A stretch of 64,000 nucleotides of DNA from Bos javanicus (GCF_032452875.1 NC_083873.1:74583987-74647986), one strand, 5' to 3'; counted from the first letter of the stretch, positions 31,040 through 42,657 are shown. The notes: generated by a model not told the origin, from the letters alone. Numbers and translations: made by a program.

Positions 31040-32270
31040 TAAAAATCATATATTCTAATGAATAAAGAAGCAAAGGTAAGAGTTCTACCTGAATTTTCCT
31101 CAAAAATCATGCAAACAAGAAGAGTTGAATGAGATATATAAAGGCATGGAAGAAAAATATCACCAACCTAGAATTCTGTGGCCTGTGACATTATCCTTCA
31201 AATTTGATAAAGTTAACTTTCTCAGAAAGAATAAATTGAAGGAATTTGTTGCAAGTAGACCGCCTTGAAAGAAATATGAACTTGGATTAGTCATAAATTC
31301 GTATTGCAAACTCTAGAGCAAACACTAAAAAAGGTTAAAAAATATAGTTGATATGGTAAAGAAGCAAAATGGGATCGTATAAAATGTTCAAAAGTCACAG
31401 AAGGCAGTAAACAGAAATGTATGGTAGTTGTTAAGGCAACTATATCAAAAACCATCTGAAAGCATCAGTGATGTAAATACACCAATTAAAAGACAAAGTC
31501 AAACAAACAAAAAAAAAGAATCAATATCTTTTCTACAATGAATACCCTTTAAATATAAAGACACATACCATTAAAATAAAGGATTGGAGAAAGATATAAT
31601 ATGCTAGCAGTAATCAAGAGAGGGAGTAACTGTTTGCATTCCTGATAGAGCATACTTCAGAATAAGGAAAGGGTGGATGCACCTACTGACAAACTGTCAA
31701 AATACGTGAAACAAAAGTTGACTGAACCACAAAGAGAAATAGATGAGTCCACCGTTATAGTTGGGAACTTTAATACCTATCTATCAGAAATTGACAAATC
31801 TATCAGTCAGAAAGTCAGTAAGGACATAGTGAAGCTCAACAGCACCATCAATCAACTGGATATAACTGACATCTGTAGATTATATCATCCCCAAACAGCA
31901 GAAACAGAAACTTCTGAAGCTCTTGTGGAACATGTAACAAGATGAAAAACCATTCTAGGTCATAAAACAAACCTAAATTTTTAAAAAGAATAGAAATTAT
32001 ACAATCTTTGCTCTCAGACCACGGTAGAATTGACCTAGATATCAATAACAGAAAGATAGCTGTATAATCCCAAAATACTTCGAGGCTGAAAAACAGAGTT
32101 CTAGATAACATAAATAGATGAAAAAATAAATCTCAAGAGACAGTTCAGAATATTTTGAAATATTTCATCAGTAGATGAAAAGTCCAACTTATTAAAAATT
32201 GTATGATGCAGTAAAAGCAGTGTTTAGAGGGAAATTTATGGCATTGAATGCATTCTTGGCTGTGGAAATA
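31040..32270 (+). mobile_element. Old L1 ORF2 region, sense
   Basis: It follows old mammalian L1 in the plus direction: 'ggtcataaaacaaacc', CTCAGACCACGGTAGAATTGA, 'atatcaataacagaaagatagctg' and AAAGCAGTGTTTAGAGGGAAATTTATGGCATTGAATGC near its end. Frames are mostly broken. Confidence 0.75.
31673..31945 (+). pseudogene. L1 ORF2 endonuclease-region fragment
   Basis: A 90-codon frame containing VIVGNFNTYLSEIDKS and INQLDITDICRLYHP, the counterpart of the L1 endonuclease segment whose GDFN carries a catalytic aspartate and asparagine; here the aspartate is replaced (GNFN). The frame ends soon after. Relic. Confidence 0.75.
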
Positions 32271-32274
32271 ATGC

Positions 32275-33990
32275 TACTATTAACATTGAGGTGCATGTAT
32301 CATTTTGAATTAGTGTTTTCATTTTCTTCATATGTATATCCAGGAATGGAATGACTGGGTCATATGGTAATTATGTTTTAAGTATTTTGCAGAATCTCCA
32401 TCACTGTTTTCTATAGTGTCTGAACTAGTTTACATTCCTAGCAACAGTGAAGGAGGATTCCCTTTTCTTTACATACTCATAAATGCTTGTTATTTGTTGT
32501 GTTTTTGATAATAGTCATTCTGATGTGTATAAAATTATGTCTCATTGTGGTTTTGATTTCCATTTCTCTGATGACTAATTATGTTAAGCATCTTTTCACA
32601 TACCTGATGACCATCTGTATGTCTTCCTTGGAAAAATATCTATTCAGATCTTCTTCCAATTTTTAAAATCAAGTTGTTTGGTTTATTGATGTTGAGTTGT
32701 CTGAGTTCCTTGTATATTTTAGATATTGATTCCTTATCAAATATATCTTTTGCAGATATCTTCTCTGATTCACTAGGGCCTTACTTGCTTTGTTGTTAGT
32801 TTCTTTCAATGTGCACAAGATTTTTAACTGGATATAATCCCATTTGTTTATTTTTCCTACTGTGTTCCTGCCTGAGGAGACATATCCAAAAAAAATATTG
32901 TTTTTTTTTTTTTTTCCAGGAAAAATTTGACTGATGTCAAAGACTACACAACTGCCTCTGTTTTCTTTTAAGAGTTTTATGATTTCACATCCTACATTTA
33001 AACTTAAGTTTTTAATCCACTTAGACTTTGTTTTTGTATAGGTTGTGGAAAATTAGTACAGTTTGATATCTTTGCATGTAGCTGTTTAACACCATTTATT
33101 GAAGAGGCAACCTTTTCCCAGTTGTATATTATTGCCTCCTTTGTCATCAATTAATTGACCACAAGTGTGTAGGTTTGTTTCTGAACTCCATTCAATTGAT
33201 CTAAGTGGCTGTTTTTAATGCCAGTACCATACTGTTTTGATTATTGTAGCTTTTTTTTAAATTTTATTTTAACTTTACAATATTGTATTGGTTTTTCCAT
33301 ATATCAAAATGAATCTGCCACAGGTATACATGTGTTCCCCATTCTGAACCCTCCTCCCTCCTCCCTCCCCATACCATCCCTCTGGGTCGTCCCAGTGCAC
33401 CAGCCCCAAGCATCCAGTATCGTGCATCGAACCTGGACTGGTGACTCGTTCCATATATGATATTATACATATTTCAATGCCATTCTCCCAAATCATCCCA
33501 CCCTCTCCCTCTCCCACAGAGTCCAAAAGACTGTTCTATACATCAGTGTCTCTTTTGCTGTCTTGTATACAGGGTTATTGTTACCATCTTTCTAAATTCC
33601 ATATATATGTGTTAGTATACTGTATTGGTGTTTTTCTTTCTGGCTTACTTCACTCTGTATAACGGAGTATTACTCAGCCATTAAAAAGAATACATTTGAA
33701 TCAGTTCTAATGAGGTGGATGAAACTGATTATTGTAGCTTTGTAGTGTCATTTGAAATCAGGGACCTTTGCTTCTTTCTCAAGTTTCTTTTGGAATTTTG
33801 GGGTCTTTTGTGTTTCCATACATAGTTTTGAATTATTGTTCTAGTTCTGTGAAAAATGCCATTGATATTTTGTTAGGGATTTCACTGAATCTATGGATTG
33901 CCTTTGAGGATATGTTCATTTAAACAGTGTTAATTCTTCCAATCCACGAACATAGTATATTTTCCATTCACTTGTGTCACTCAAGTAAAA
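32275..33990 (-). mobile_element. Old L1, antisense, split by a young L1 insertion
   Basis: About 1.2 kb of antisense ORF2 and 3' sequence: GACTGGGTCATATGGTAATTATG, 'tttgatttccatttctctgatga', 'gtcttccttggaaaaatatc', 'accatactgttttgattattgtagc' and, after the insertion, 'gaatctatggattgcctttg'. The element at 33254-33725 interrupts it. Confidence 0.85.
33254..33725 (-). mobile_element. L1 3' end with inverted 5' segment (twin-primed)
   Basis: 33254-33662 is the antisense ruminant L1 3' end with a T-run at the left edge; 33663-33725 is the adjoining upstream L1 sequence but in plus orientation (GAGTATTACTCAGCCATTAAA, AATGAGGTGGATGAAACT). A perfect 16-bp TSD, TGATTATTGTAGCTTT, occupies 33238-33253 and 33726-33741. 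Confidence 0.92.
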
Positions 33991-34093
33991 GCAAAATATG
34001 AGGTTCTTGAATATAAGTAGGTATATATAAATATATACATGTGTCTGTGCAAAAATCAGAGCCCAGCATTCTAAAATTATAGTGATCAAAATT

Positions 34094-34118
34094 TTATATA
34101 TATATATATATATATATG
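34094..34118. repeat. (TA)n microsatellite
   Basis: About 12 TA units just upstream of a BovB. Confidence 0.95.
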
Positions 34119-34134
34119 TTTGTATACATCTAGG

Positions 34135-35097
34135 TCTGCATGCAAGTCAGAAAGCAACAGTTAGAACTGGACATGGAAAAACAGACTGGTTTCAAACAGG
34201 GCAAGGAGTACATCAAGGCTGTATATAGTCACCCTGCTTATTTAACTTATATGCAGAGTACATCATGAGAAACACTGGGCTGGATGAAGCACAATCTGTA
34301 ATCAAGCTTGCCAGGAGAAATATCAAACACCTCAGCTATGCAGATGACACCACCCTTATGGCAGAAAATGAAGAAGAACTAAAGAGTCTCTTGAGGAAAG
34401 TGAAGGACGAGAGTCAAAAAGTTGGCTTAAAGCTCAACATTCAGAAAACGAAGATCATGGCATCTCATCACTTCATGGCAAAAAAATGGGGAAAGAGTGG
34501 AAACAGTGGCTGGCTTCATTTTTTCTGGACTCCAAAATCACTGCAGATGATGACTACAGCCATGAAATTTAAAGACGCTTAATCCTTGGAAGGAAAGTTA
34601 TGACCAACCTAGACGGCGTATTAAAAAGCAGAGACATTACTTTGCCAACAACGGTGCATCTAGTCAAGGCCATGGTTTTGCCGGTAGTCATATATGGATT
34701 TGAGAGTTGGACTATAAAGACAGCTGAGCCCCGAAGAATTGATGCTTTTGAACTGTGGTGTTGGAGAAGACTCTTGAGAGTCCCTTGGACTGCAAGGAGA
34801 CCCAACCAGTCCATCCTAAAGGAGATCAGTCCTGGGTGTTCTTTGAAAGGACTAATGCTAAAGCTGAAACTCCAATACTTTGGTCACCTGAACCGAAGAG
34901 CTGACTCATTTGAAAAGACCCTAATGCTAGGAAAATTTGAAGGCAGGAGAAGGGGACGACAGAGGATGAGATGGTTGGATGGCATCACTGACTCAATGGA
35001 CATGAGTTTGGGTAAACTCCAGGAGTTGGTGATGGACAAGGAGGCTGCAGTCCATGGTGTCACAAAGAGTCGGACATGACTGAGTGATTGAACTGAA
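34135..35097 (+). mobile_element. BovB 3' part, sense
   Basis: 5'-truncated upstream of motif B; runs to the 3' end (GACTGAGTGATTGAACTGAA). Confidence 0.94.
34265..35079 (+). pseudogene. BovB reverse transcriptase C-terminal remnant
   Basis: Two open segments. 34265-34582 has YADDTTLMAENEEELKSLL (motif C and after) and then shifts frame around the SW-I-DGE region near 34480. 34600-35079 carries TNLDGVLKSRDITLP, ELWCWRRLLRVPWT and the KSRT ending at the expected place. Motif A is absent from the copy. Confidence 0.8.
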
Positions 35098-35121
35098 TGT
35101 TGCTTCCAGAACAACATCTAG

Positions 35122-35983
35122 GTAGCTAGAACATCAGAGATGGCAATGGCACCCCACTCCCGTACTTGTGCATAGAAAATCCCATGGATGGAAGAGCCTG
35201 GTAGGCTGCAGTCCATGGGGTCGCTAGAGTCAGACACGACTGAGTGACTTCACTTTCACTTTTCACTTTCATGCATTGGAGAAGGAAATGGCAAGCCACT
35301 CCAATGTTCTTGCCTGGAGAATCCCAGGGACGGGAAGCCTGGTGGGCTGCCGTCTATTGGGGTCACACAGAGTCGGACATGACTGAAGTGATGCAGCAGC
35401 AGCAGCAGCAGCTAGAACATGGATGCAACCTAGACATCCATTGACAGATGAATGGATAAAGAAGTCGTGGTATATGTACACAATGGAATATTACTCAGCC
35501 ATAAAATGGAACACATTTGAGTCAATTCTAATGAGGTGGATGAACCTAGAACCTATTATACAGAGTGAAGTAATCAGAAAGAGAAAGGTAAATGTCATTT
35601 TCTAACACATATATACGAAATCTAGAAGAATGGTACTGAAGAAGTTATTTACAGGGCAACAGTGGAGAAACAGACATAGAGAATAGACTTAGGGACATGG
35701 GGAGAAGGGAGGAGAGAGTGAGATGTATGGAAAAAGTAACATGGAAACTTACATTACCTAATGTAAAATAGATAGCCAATGAGAATTTGTGGTATGGCTC
35801 AGGAAACTCAAACAGGGTCTCTGTATCAACCTAGACCAATGGGATGGGGAGGGAGATGGGAGGGAGTTTCAAAAGGGAGGGGTTATTTGTATGCCTATGG
35901 CTGATTCATGTTGAGGTTTGACAGAAAACAACAAAAGTCTGTAAAGCAATTATCCTTCAGTAAAAAATAAATTATCTAAAAAA

Positions 35984-35985
<2 letters not shown>
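35122..35985 (+). mobile_element. L1 3' end, sense, split by a Bov-A2
   Basis: GTAGCTAGAACAT precedes the SINE; after it the L1 continues with 'atgcaacctagacatcc', AATGGAATATTACTCAGCCA and the 3' UTR ending 'gcaattatccttcag' and an A/T tail. The tail passes into a TA microsatellite. Confidence 0.88.
35135..35409 (+). mobile_element. Bov-A2 SINE, nested in L1
   Basis: A full dimer ending in (CAG)n. Perfect 11-bp TSD, AGCTAGAACAT, at 35124-35134 and 35410-35420. Confidence 0.95.

Positions 35986-35986
<1 letters not shown>

Positions 35987-36018
<32 letters not shown>
35987..36018. repeat. (TA)n microsatellite at an L1 tail
   Basis: About 15 TA units directly after the L1 A-rich end, then GTATGTATAC. 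Confidence 0.95.
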
Positions 36019-36024
<6 letters not shown>

Positions 36025-36272
36025 ACAGAACCAAAGAGTGCTAATTACTTGATGGCAGAATTAAAGATGGTCTTCATTTTTCTTTTGTTTTTACTTCCAA
36101 ATATTCTATAATTATTACATATTTATTTAACATTCAAAAATAATATTATTAAACTTTCTTAAGGTAAATATCTTTGACTTATATAGTAGCTATAAAGATA
36201 GTGTATTCTTACAATAGATATTTAAGGAATTATCTAGAGAGGTAGAAATAGTATAGCAATGAAAGGAAACAT

Positions 36273-36489
36273 CTGCTGCTGCTAAGTTGCTTCAGTCGTG
36301 GGCTCCCCTGTCCCTGGGATCCTCCAGGCAAGAACACTGGAGTGGCTTGCCATTGCCTTCTCCAATGCATGAAAGTGAAAAGTGAAAGTGAAGTCCCTCA
36401 GTGGTGTCCAACTCTTAGCAACCCCATGGACTGCAGCCTACCAGGCTCCTCTGTCCATGGGATTTTCCAGGCAAGAGTTCTGGAGTGGG
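36273..36489 (-). mobile_element. Bov-A2 SINE, antisense, internally deleted
   Basis: About 45 bases are missing from one monomer (CAGTCGTG joins directly to GGCTCCCCTGTCCC). Perfect 12-bp TSD, GAAAGGAAACAT, at 36261-36272 and 36490-36501. Confidence 0.95.
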
Positions 36490-36587
36490 GAAAGGAAACA
36501 TATATGAGGTAAAATGAGATGTTACAACACACTGATGTATAGTGAAGATTCCAGACTAAAAAAAGAACACACAGATACAAAATTCTT

Positions 36588-36791
36588 TTTTTTTTATTTT
36601 ATTTTATTTTATTTTATTTTTAAACTTTACAATATTGTATTAGTTTTGCCAAATATCGAAATGAATCCGCCACAGGTATACCCGAGTTCCCCATCCTGAA
36701 CCCTCCTCCCTCCTCCCTCCCCTACCCTCCCTCTGGGTCGTCCCAGTGTACCAGGCCCAAGCATCCAGTACCGGAGAAAAGGGAACTCTCT
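36588..36791 (-). mobile_element. L1 3' end with a short inverted 5' stub
   Basis: 36588-36771 is the antisense ruminant L1 3' UTR with a (TTTTA)n left edge. 36772-36791 (GGAGAAAAGGGAACTCTCTT) reads in plus orientation as an L1 ORF2 segment. Perfect 12-bp TSD, TACAAAATTCTT, at 36576-36587 and 36792-36803. Confidence 0.88.
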
Positions 36792-36849
36792 TACAAAATT
36801 CTTAAGGCTACTGCTTTCCCCAGGTTACCAGCATCCCTTGGCTGGAATA

Positions 36850-37385
36850 TTTGTAAAGTGGTTTCCAACTGGTTTCCCTGTTTGCCCATTCACACCAATA
36901 TAGTCTATTTGTCACACTGCAGCTAAAGGGCTTTTACAAACTATACCGGTTTTCTTTTCAAAACTGTGATAACTTCCTGTATTGTTCATAACAAGAATCA
37001 AAGTTCTGAATATTGTACACATGGTCCTCCTATTGTATCTGACACATCTTCCATCCAGTGCTGTGATCAAATCAGATCATAATAAAAAGACTTATTTGAC
37101 TCTTCTATGTAAAATAGAAAACTCCAACCCATGATTCTTTTAACTCTGATCTATTTTCTTCACTAGAATTGCTACTTGATACATATCACTATATCAATAT
37201 CTGTTATTTACCACATGATGTGTGTGTTTCACACTTGCTTGTGTGCCATTGGTTTTCTCTCAGTCTTTTGCCATAAAAGTATAATGTCCATGGAAAACTA
37301 CTTTTGGTTTCTTTGACTCAACACTGCATCTCTGTCTCTTCTAATAGCAGGCCTGGCACATGAACAGAAACTAATGAGTATTTAT
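36850..37385 (+). mobile_element. L2 LINE 3' region, diverged
   Basis: Ordered L2 counterparts: 'ccaactggtttccctgtttgcc', CACACTGCAGCTAAAGGGCTTTT, 'acttcctgtattgttcataa', and GCCTGGCACATGAACAG with AGTATTTATTTAA at the end. Low identity, typical for L2. Confidence 0.65.
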
Positions 37386-37387
37386 TT

Positions 37388-37512
37388 AAGGAAATGACAA
37401 CCCACTCCAGTATTCTTGCCTGGAGAATCCCATAGATAGAGGAGCTTGGTGGGCTACAGTCCATGGGGTCGCAAAGAGTCGGACACGACTGAGCAACTTC
37501 ACACACACACAC
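37388..37512 (+). mobile_element. Bov-A monomer ending in (CA)n
   Basis: GGAAATGACAACCCACTCC to GGACACGACTGAGCAACTTC, then CACACACACACACC. Confidence 0.85.
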
Positions 37513-37635
37513 CATGTATTTACATTAACATTAATACATTAATAAACATAAAAATTAAATGTTAATATGGTAATTCATTAAAGAAAATTTCTGAACCACT
37601 TTTCTTACTTTAATAAGGAAGATTCTATGGTTCAA

Positions 37636-37814
37636 AGTGAAAGTGTTTGTTGCTCAGTTGTGTCCAGCTCTTTGTGACCCCATGGATAATATATACTGCC
37701 AGGCTTCTCTGTCCATGGGATTCTCCAGACAAGAATAAGGAGGTGCCGTTTTCTTATCCAGGGTATTGTCCCAAACCAGGAATTGAACCCCAGTCTCCCA
37801 CATTGCAGGCAGGA
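37636..37814 (-). mobile_element. Bov-tA SINE, antisense, head-truncated
   Basis: A Bov-A body, then a reverse head through GAACCCCAGTCTCCCACATTGCAGGC, which stops before the CCACCAGGGAAG end. Confidence 0.85.
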
Positions 37815-38597
37815 GCCTGACAGGTATAATATGAAAGGCATTGTAAACCTATGTACTTATTTATATATATGTATGTATCTATCCATTGATTTGTTCACTT
37901 TGTTCTTTTATCTATCTGTCTGCATATGACATTATGCTTAAGTTATTTGGAAACTTTAAATGAGGTGTTCCTCTTAAGTGATTTTCTTTTCAGTTGCTGC
38001 TATTCTTTTAAGTTCTCCACCCAATCCTATACAACTGCAAAACTTTTAAACAGGAAAAGTTGAAAAAATGACTCACAGTGGCATTCTAATTTTAGCTAAT
38101 TCTAGTAAAAGCAATTTCAGATATCAGGAGTGACAAAAGGAGAGGCTGAAAAGTCTGTATAGATGATTTCACACACCTCAAGGAAGCTTTCTTTTTATAT
38201 GATTCTGTGACTAATTCCTCTAAGCCAGTTTTGACAAGATTAGATTGAGAATCTCTCTTAACATGATTATGTTGTTTTCTTGAAATTCCTCTTTTATTAC
38301 TCTTCTTCCTATATCTTAATATTTGGTAAAGGAAATCTGTAGAATTATGTATGTTGATATCTAGAATTTTTGATTCTGAGCACATCAGCATTTGAGATGG
38401 TAAAAATTTTAAGGTAAACTCATAAAGATAAATATTAATTCTCATAATCCACTCTGTCAAACAAGTGCATGTGTTTCATACTCTGCACATACCTAAATTC
38501 ATTCTGAGTGATTATTTTTTAAATATTGTGACTGATACTTCTATGATCTAGAAAAGGAATTTGACTTTTATAATACAGATCCCTGTGTTCAGAATGG
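37815..38597. other. Unassigned AT-rich stretch
   Basis: About 780 bases. A 122-codon minus frame at 38460-38092 shows no recognised domain and no compositional sign of coding. Confidence 0.4.
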
Positions 38598-39014
38598 AAC
38601 TTCCCAGGTGGCGCTAGTGGTACAAAAAAGTGAACATGAAGTCGCTCAGTTGTGTCCGACTATTTGCGACCCCGTGGACTGTAGCCTGCCAGGCTCCTCT
38701 GTCCATCGGATTCTCCAGACAAAAATACTGGAGTTGGTTGCCATTTCCTTCTCCAGGGGATCTTCCCAACCCGGGGATCAAACCCAAGTCTCCTGCATTG
38801 CAGGCAGATGCTTTATCCTCTGAGCCACCAGGGAAGGCCCTGCCTGCTAATGAAGGAGAAGTAAGAGATATGGGTTCGATCCCTGGGTCAGGAGAGATCC
38901 CATGGATAAAGGCATGGAAATCCATTCTAGGATTCTTGCTGGAGAATCTCTTGGACAGAGGAGCCTGATGGGCTACAGTCCACACGGTCACAGAGTCTAA
39001 AGCAATTTAGCGTG
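38598..39014 (+). mobile_element. Bov-tA SINE, sense, split by an antisense Bov-tA
   Basis: The head begins ACTTCCCAGGTGGCGCTAGTGG, is cut at about 38628, and resumes at 38841 with TGCCTGCTAATGAAGG, GGTTCGATCCCTGGGTC and a Bov-A body. Confidence 0.85.
38629..38840 (-). mobile_element. Bov-tA SINE, antisense, nested in a sense Bov-tA
   Basis: A complete antisense copy from GAAGTCGCTCAGTTGTG to GAGCCACCAGGGAAGGCCC. I see no clear TSD. Confidence 0.9.
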
Positions 39015-39153
39015 TATAAGCACAGAATGGCAAGATTGTTGACTAGCATATCTGAAAGCCACAATTCCAGGAAATGTTTATCAAGTCCTTGCATTGTATC
39101 ATATTTTCTTAGAAGGCTAAGGAAAGAGATTTGATAACTTTTAAAGAAAATAT

Positions 39154-39345
39154 GCACGATACTGGATGCTTGGGGCTAGCGCACTGGGACGACCCAGAGG
39201 GATGGTATGGGGAGGGAGGAGGGAGGAGGGTTCAGGATGGGGAACACATGTATACCTGTGGCGGATTCATTTTGATATTTGGCAAAACTAATACAATTAT
39301 GTAAAGTTTAAAAATAAAATAAAATTAGAAAAAAAATATTAAAAA
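39154..39345 (+). mobile_element. L1 3' end, sense
   Basis: TGGATGCTTGGGGCTAGCGCACTGGGACGACCCAGAGGG-type 3' UTR start (39162 on), the GGGAGGAGGG block, GGCAAAACTAATACAATTATG and an A-rich end. 11-bp TSD, AAAGAAAATAT, at 39143-39153 and 39346-39356. Confidence 0.93.
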
Positions 39346-39356
39346 AAAGAAAATAT

Positions 39357-39770
39357 TCTAGATATTATTTCTCATTTTTATGAATTTCAAAAACTATTTC
39401 AGAATAACTTTACATCAGGAACTGTCTCTTAAAAAGTTAAGTAGAATTCTCATGACATCAGATGTAGCTTCAGTTAATGGTCATTTATAATTTAAAACAT
39501 CATCTATGTCTATAAAAATAACAAATATCTTAATAAGTACTGAAGAAATGAAATAAATATCTGAATTTTCCAAAGATTGGCTCTTCTACATTCAAGCAAA
39601 GAACTATGGACCTGGGTGAAATGTTTCACTTAGGAAATGTTATACATTGTTTTTATTTATCTTATTTTATTTTTTTAATTCTTTCAATTGAGTATTTGTT
39701 TTGGAGGGATGGCAAGTGGAACTAAACTACTTCTGTTAATTAAGTAGATTCATCAGCATGCACAACTTTT
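39357..39770. other. Unassigned AT-rich stretch
   Basis: Nothing recognisable in about 410 bases. Confidence 0.4.
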
Positions 39771-39918
39771 GTTGTTGTCATTCAGTTGTGTCCGATTCTT
39801 TTGCAACCACCATGAAATTTTCCTGGCAAGGTCTTCCATACTGAGGAATTGAACCTCATGTCTCTGTGTCTCCTGCATTGCAGACAGACTCTTTATCGCT
39901 GAGCCACCTGGGAAGCCC
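39771..39918 (-). mobile_element. Bov-tA SINE, antisense, internally deleted
   Basis: TGTCATTCAGTTGTGTCCG at one edge and GAGCCACCTGGGAAGCCC at the other. About 50-60 bases of the body are missing around 39815-39830. Confidence 0.88.
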
Positions 39919-40366
39919 ATACAGCTTTACTCTTGGAGAATCTATTCCTTCCTGAGTTGAAAGTTAGAGGAAATGTTGGTCAAGTAAAGGACAGTGAGGC
40001 AGAGGATAAATAAGTATATCCTTCTTTTAGAAATGGAAGCATTGTTTTTATCAGGTGTCAAGTAAAACCAGAGTGCACCAAACAAGTTTAGGTATATTGT
40101 GTTTCAGAATATTTAAACAAGGTTTTCTTTATCTTAATTGTTTGTCAAACATATAAGTAACAATGTGATAGCAATTATTAATAGTTTCTAGAGTTATTTA
40201 ATGTCATTCAGTAAGACTCAGAAGTTCTATGAGGTCTCTGTTAATGAAATAATGAGTATTGCCAACCCAGAGAACTTACTGACATAGTTGCAGAGATTGG
40301 GGAGATATTTCAAGGGGGAAAAAAGAAGGTAAACTAACCCTCATCAAAATAGGGGTTAAAGTTAAA
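39919..40366. other. Unassigned stretch
   Basis: Nothing recognisable in about 450 bases. Confidence 0.35.
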
Positions 40367-40530
40367 GGTGAAAGTGTTATTCACTCAGTCATATCTGACT
40401 CTGTGGACTGTAGCCCACCTCTGTCCATGGAAATTTCCAGGCAAGAATACTGGAGTGAGTAGCCATTCTTTTTACAAGGGATCAATCTTCTAGACCCAGG
40501 GATCAAACCTGGGTCTCCTGCATTGCAGAC
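40367..40530 (-). mobile_element. Bov-tA SINE, antisense, truncated at a BovB junction
   Basis: A Bov-A body and reverse head through CTCCTGCATTGCAGAC, then an immediate switch to BovB. Confidence 0.85.
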
Positions 40531-40896
40531 TGATTTGATGCTTTTGAATTGTGGTGCTGGAGAAGACTCTTGAGAGTCCCTTTGACAGCAAAGAGATTAA
40601 ACCAGTCAATCCAAAAGAAATCAACCTTGAATTTTCATTGGATGGACTTATGCTGAAGCTCCAATACTTTGGCTATCTGATGCCAAGAGCTGACTCATTT
40701 AAAAAGATCCTGATGCTGGAAAAGATTGAGGGCAGGAGGAGAAGGGGATGACAGGGAATGGGATTGTTGGATAGCATCACCAACTGAATGGACATGAAGT
40801 CTGAGCAAACTCCAGGAGACAGTGAAGGACAGGGAAGCTTGGCACACTGCAGTCCTTGGAATCGCAGAGTTGAACTTGGCTCAGTGACTGAACAAT
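40531..40896 (+). mobile_element. BovB 3' fragment, sense
   Basis: From TTTGATGCTTTTGAATTGTGG through 'gagggcaggaggagaagg' to CTCAGTGACTGAACAATT. Diverged, frames broken. Confidence 0.9.
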
Positions 40897-42094
40897 TACA
40901 GGCCTAGTCAAGATAGAATTATAGAAACATCTGTAGTAAACTAAGGAGTAAATTTGATGATAGAATAATGCAAGAAAGGCACTATGTATATGAATGTTTA
41001 TGGATAATCCAGTAAGCTGAGTACTGCAAAAGATTTTCTGAAAAATGAAGATTAGGAAAATATACTCTCAAGTTAATAGACAGGTATATTACCCAAATAG
41101 TCAAATTATATACTTAATTCATGAATTTTTTAATCAACACTAAATGGATAGAAAAATTTAGGAAAGAAAAAGTTTATGCCCTGTTTCTTTTATTTTTTAT
41201 TAATTTTTATCTTTTTATTTTATTGATAATAGTTTTAACTTTTTTATTTTTCATCAGAACTACTTTAGGGAAAAATTACTGCATTAGTGTAAAATTTGAA
41301 AAATTACTCAAAATTTTAGTAGGTAATTTTCCTAGGTTTTAAGTCTTCAAATACTGAGTACCTTTGTGTTATAGTTACCAAAATATTCCTACATGACCCA
41401 GCACAGGTGAAGAATAAATGAATGTGTATATGAAGAAATGGTACTTCCACATGGTTATTCTAATGGTATTTTGGTTGATATTTAATCTGTGGAGAAAGAG
41501 TAAGGCTGGTATACTATTATAATGCTATATATTGTCTGTCCTATGAAATTAATTATACTAAATTAATGCAGGTCTTTGACTTACAGGATAAACATATTGT
41601 TCAGTTGGGAGTTATTGTCATGCATTACTCCATTTTATTTAGATATTTAAAATATAAATAATTATGTTCATTATGCTTATTAGGACAATAAGAAGAAGAA
41701 ACTTCTATATAAAAAGAAAAAATGGTTTCCCAACTATTTATGGTGAGAAATATGCTGCCATTTATTGTTTTTGTGTAAAATGAGAAATTTAAAAGGACAA
41801 TATAATTAATAGCTTTTTGCTGATTTTATTATTATTTCTCATAATTCTAGGGACTTCCTTTAACTAAAACTAGAGTATCAAATTTGTTCCTAAAAGTTTG
41901 TTTTCTGGAAATCTACAAATTTAGACTCTCTCCTTCCCTCAATCCTTCTCTCTTTTTTCCCTCCCCTCCTTTCTTTCTTTATTTCCTTCCTGTTTCTTTC
42001 TGTCCATCTATATTCCTTCTCTCATTCTTCCTTGTCTGAAAAGTATGTGCATTATTTCACTTTCTCACTTTGCTTTGCTCTAAGCCTTTTTTTA
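40897..42094. other. Unassigned AT-rich DNA
   Basis: About 1.2 kb without a recognised repeat apart from a pyrimidine tract near the right end. Confidence 0.4.
41925..42012 (+). repeat. Pyrimidine-rich (CTTT/CCTT) tract
   Basis: CTCTCTCCTTCCCTC and TTTCTTTCTTTATTTCC-type low complexity on the plus strand. Confidence 0.8.
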
Positions 42095-42205
42095 CCTGGA
42101 GAAGAGAAAGGCTACCCACTCCACTATTCTTGCCTGGAGAATTCCATGAACTATATAGTCCATGGGATCCCAAAGAGTCAGACACAACTGAGTGACTTTC
42201 ACTCA
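42095..42205 (+). mobile_element. Bov-A monomer, internally shortened
   Basis: ACCTGGAGAAGAGAAAGGC, CTATTCTTGCCTGGAGAATTCC, then CAAAGAGTCAGACACAACTG. About 20 bases are missing after AATTCCATG. Confidence 0.85.
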
Positions 42206-42357
42206 CAGGCTTTTTTTAAAAATTTCTTTTTTTGTTGTTGTTTTCAGATTTTTATGTCAAATAATGACATTGACTTTTCTAGTATTATTTATTTTGCTAT
42301 TATTTACTAATTAAATAAAAGCTCAATTTGTGGTAAAAAAAATAAAATTTACTTTGT

Positions 42358-42475
42358 GGGGACTTCCATGGTAGTCCAGTGGTTAAGACTTCATGTTTCC
42401 ACTGCAAGAGGCACAAGTTCGATTCTTGGTCATGCAGAATTAAGATCCTGCATGCCATGTGGCCAAAAAGAAAAA
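42358..42475 (+). mobile_element. CHR-1-type tRNA-Glu SINE
   Basis: GGGGACTTCCATGGTAGTCC head, AAGTTCGATTCTTGGTC (box-B-like), TAAGATCCTGCATGCCATGTGG and an A-rich end. Confidence 0.85.
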
Positions 42476-42657
42476 TATTTTGTCACTTTGGAAATATTGT
42501 GAGGAATTTCGATCTTGCGTATTCCAAATTAGAAATAACTTAATAATTGAAAGCTAGAAAGTTAAGATCAAGTAAAATGGCTTCCAGTAAGCATATATGA
42601 AGATAGAAAACTAAAATATTAAACATGTAGAAATATATACAATAAGGCAATAATTTT

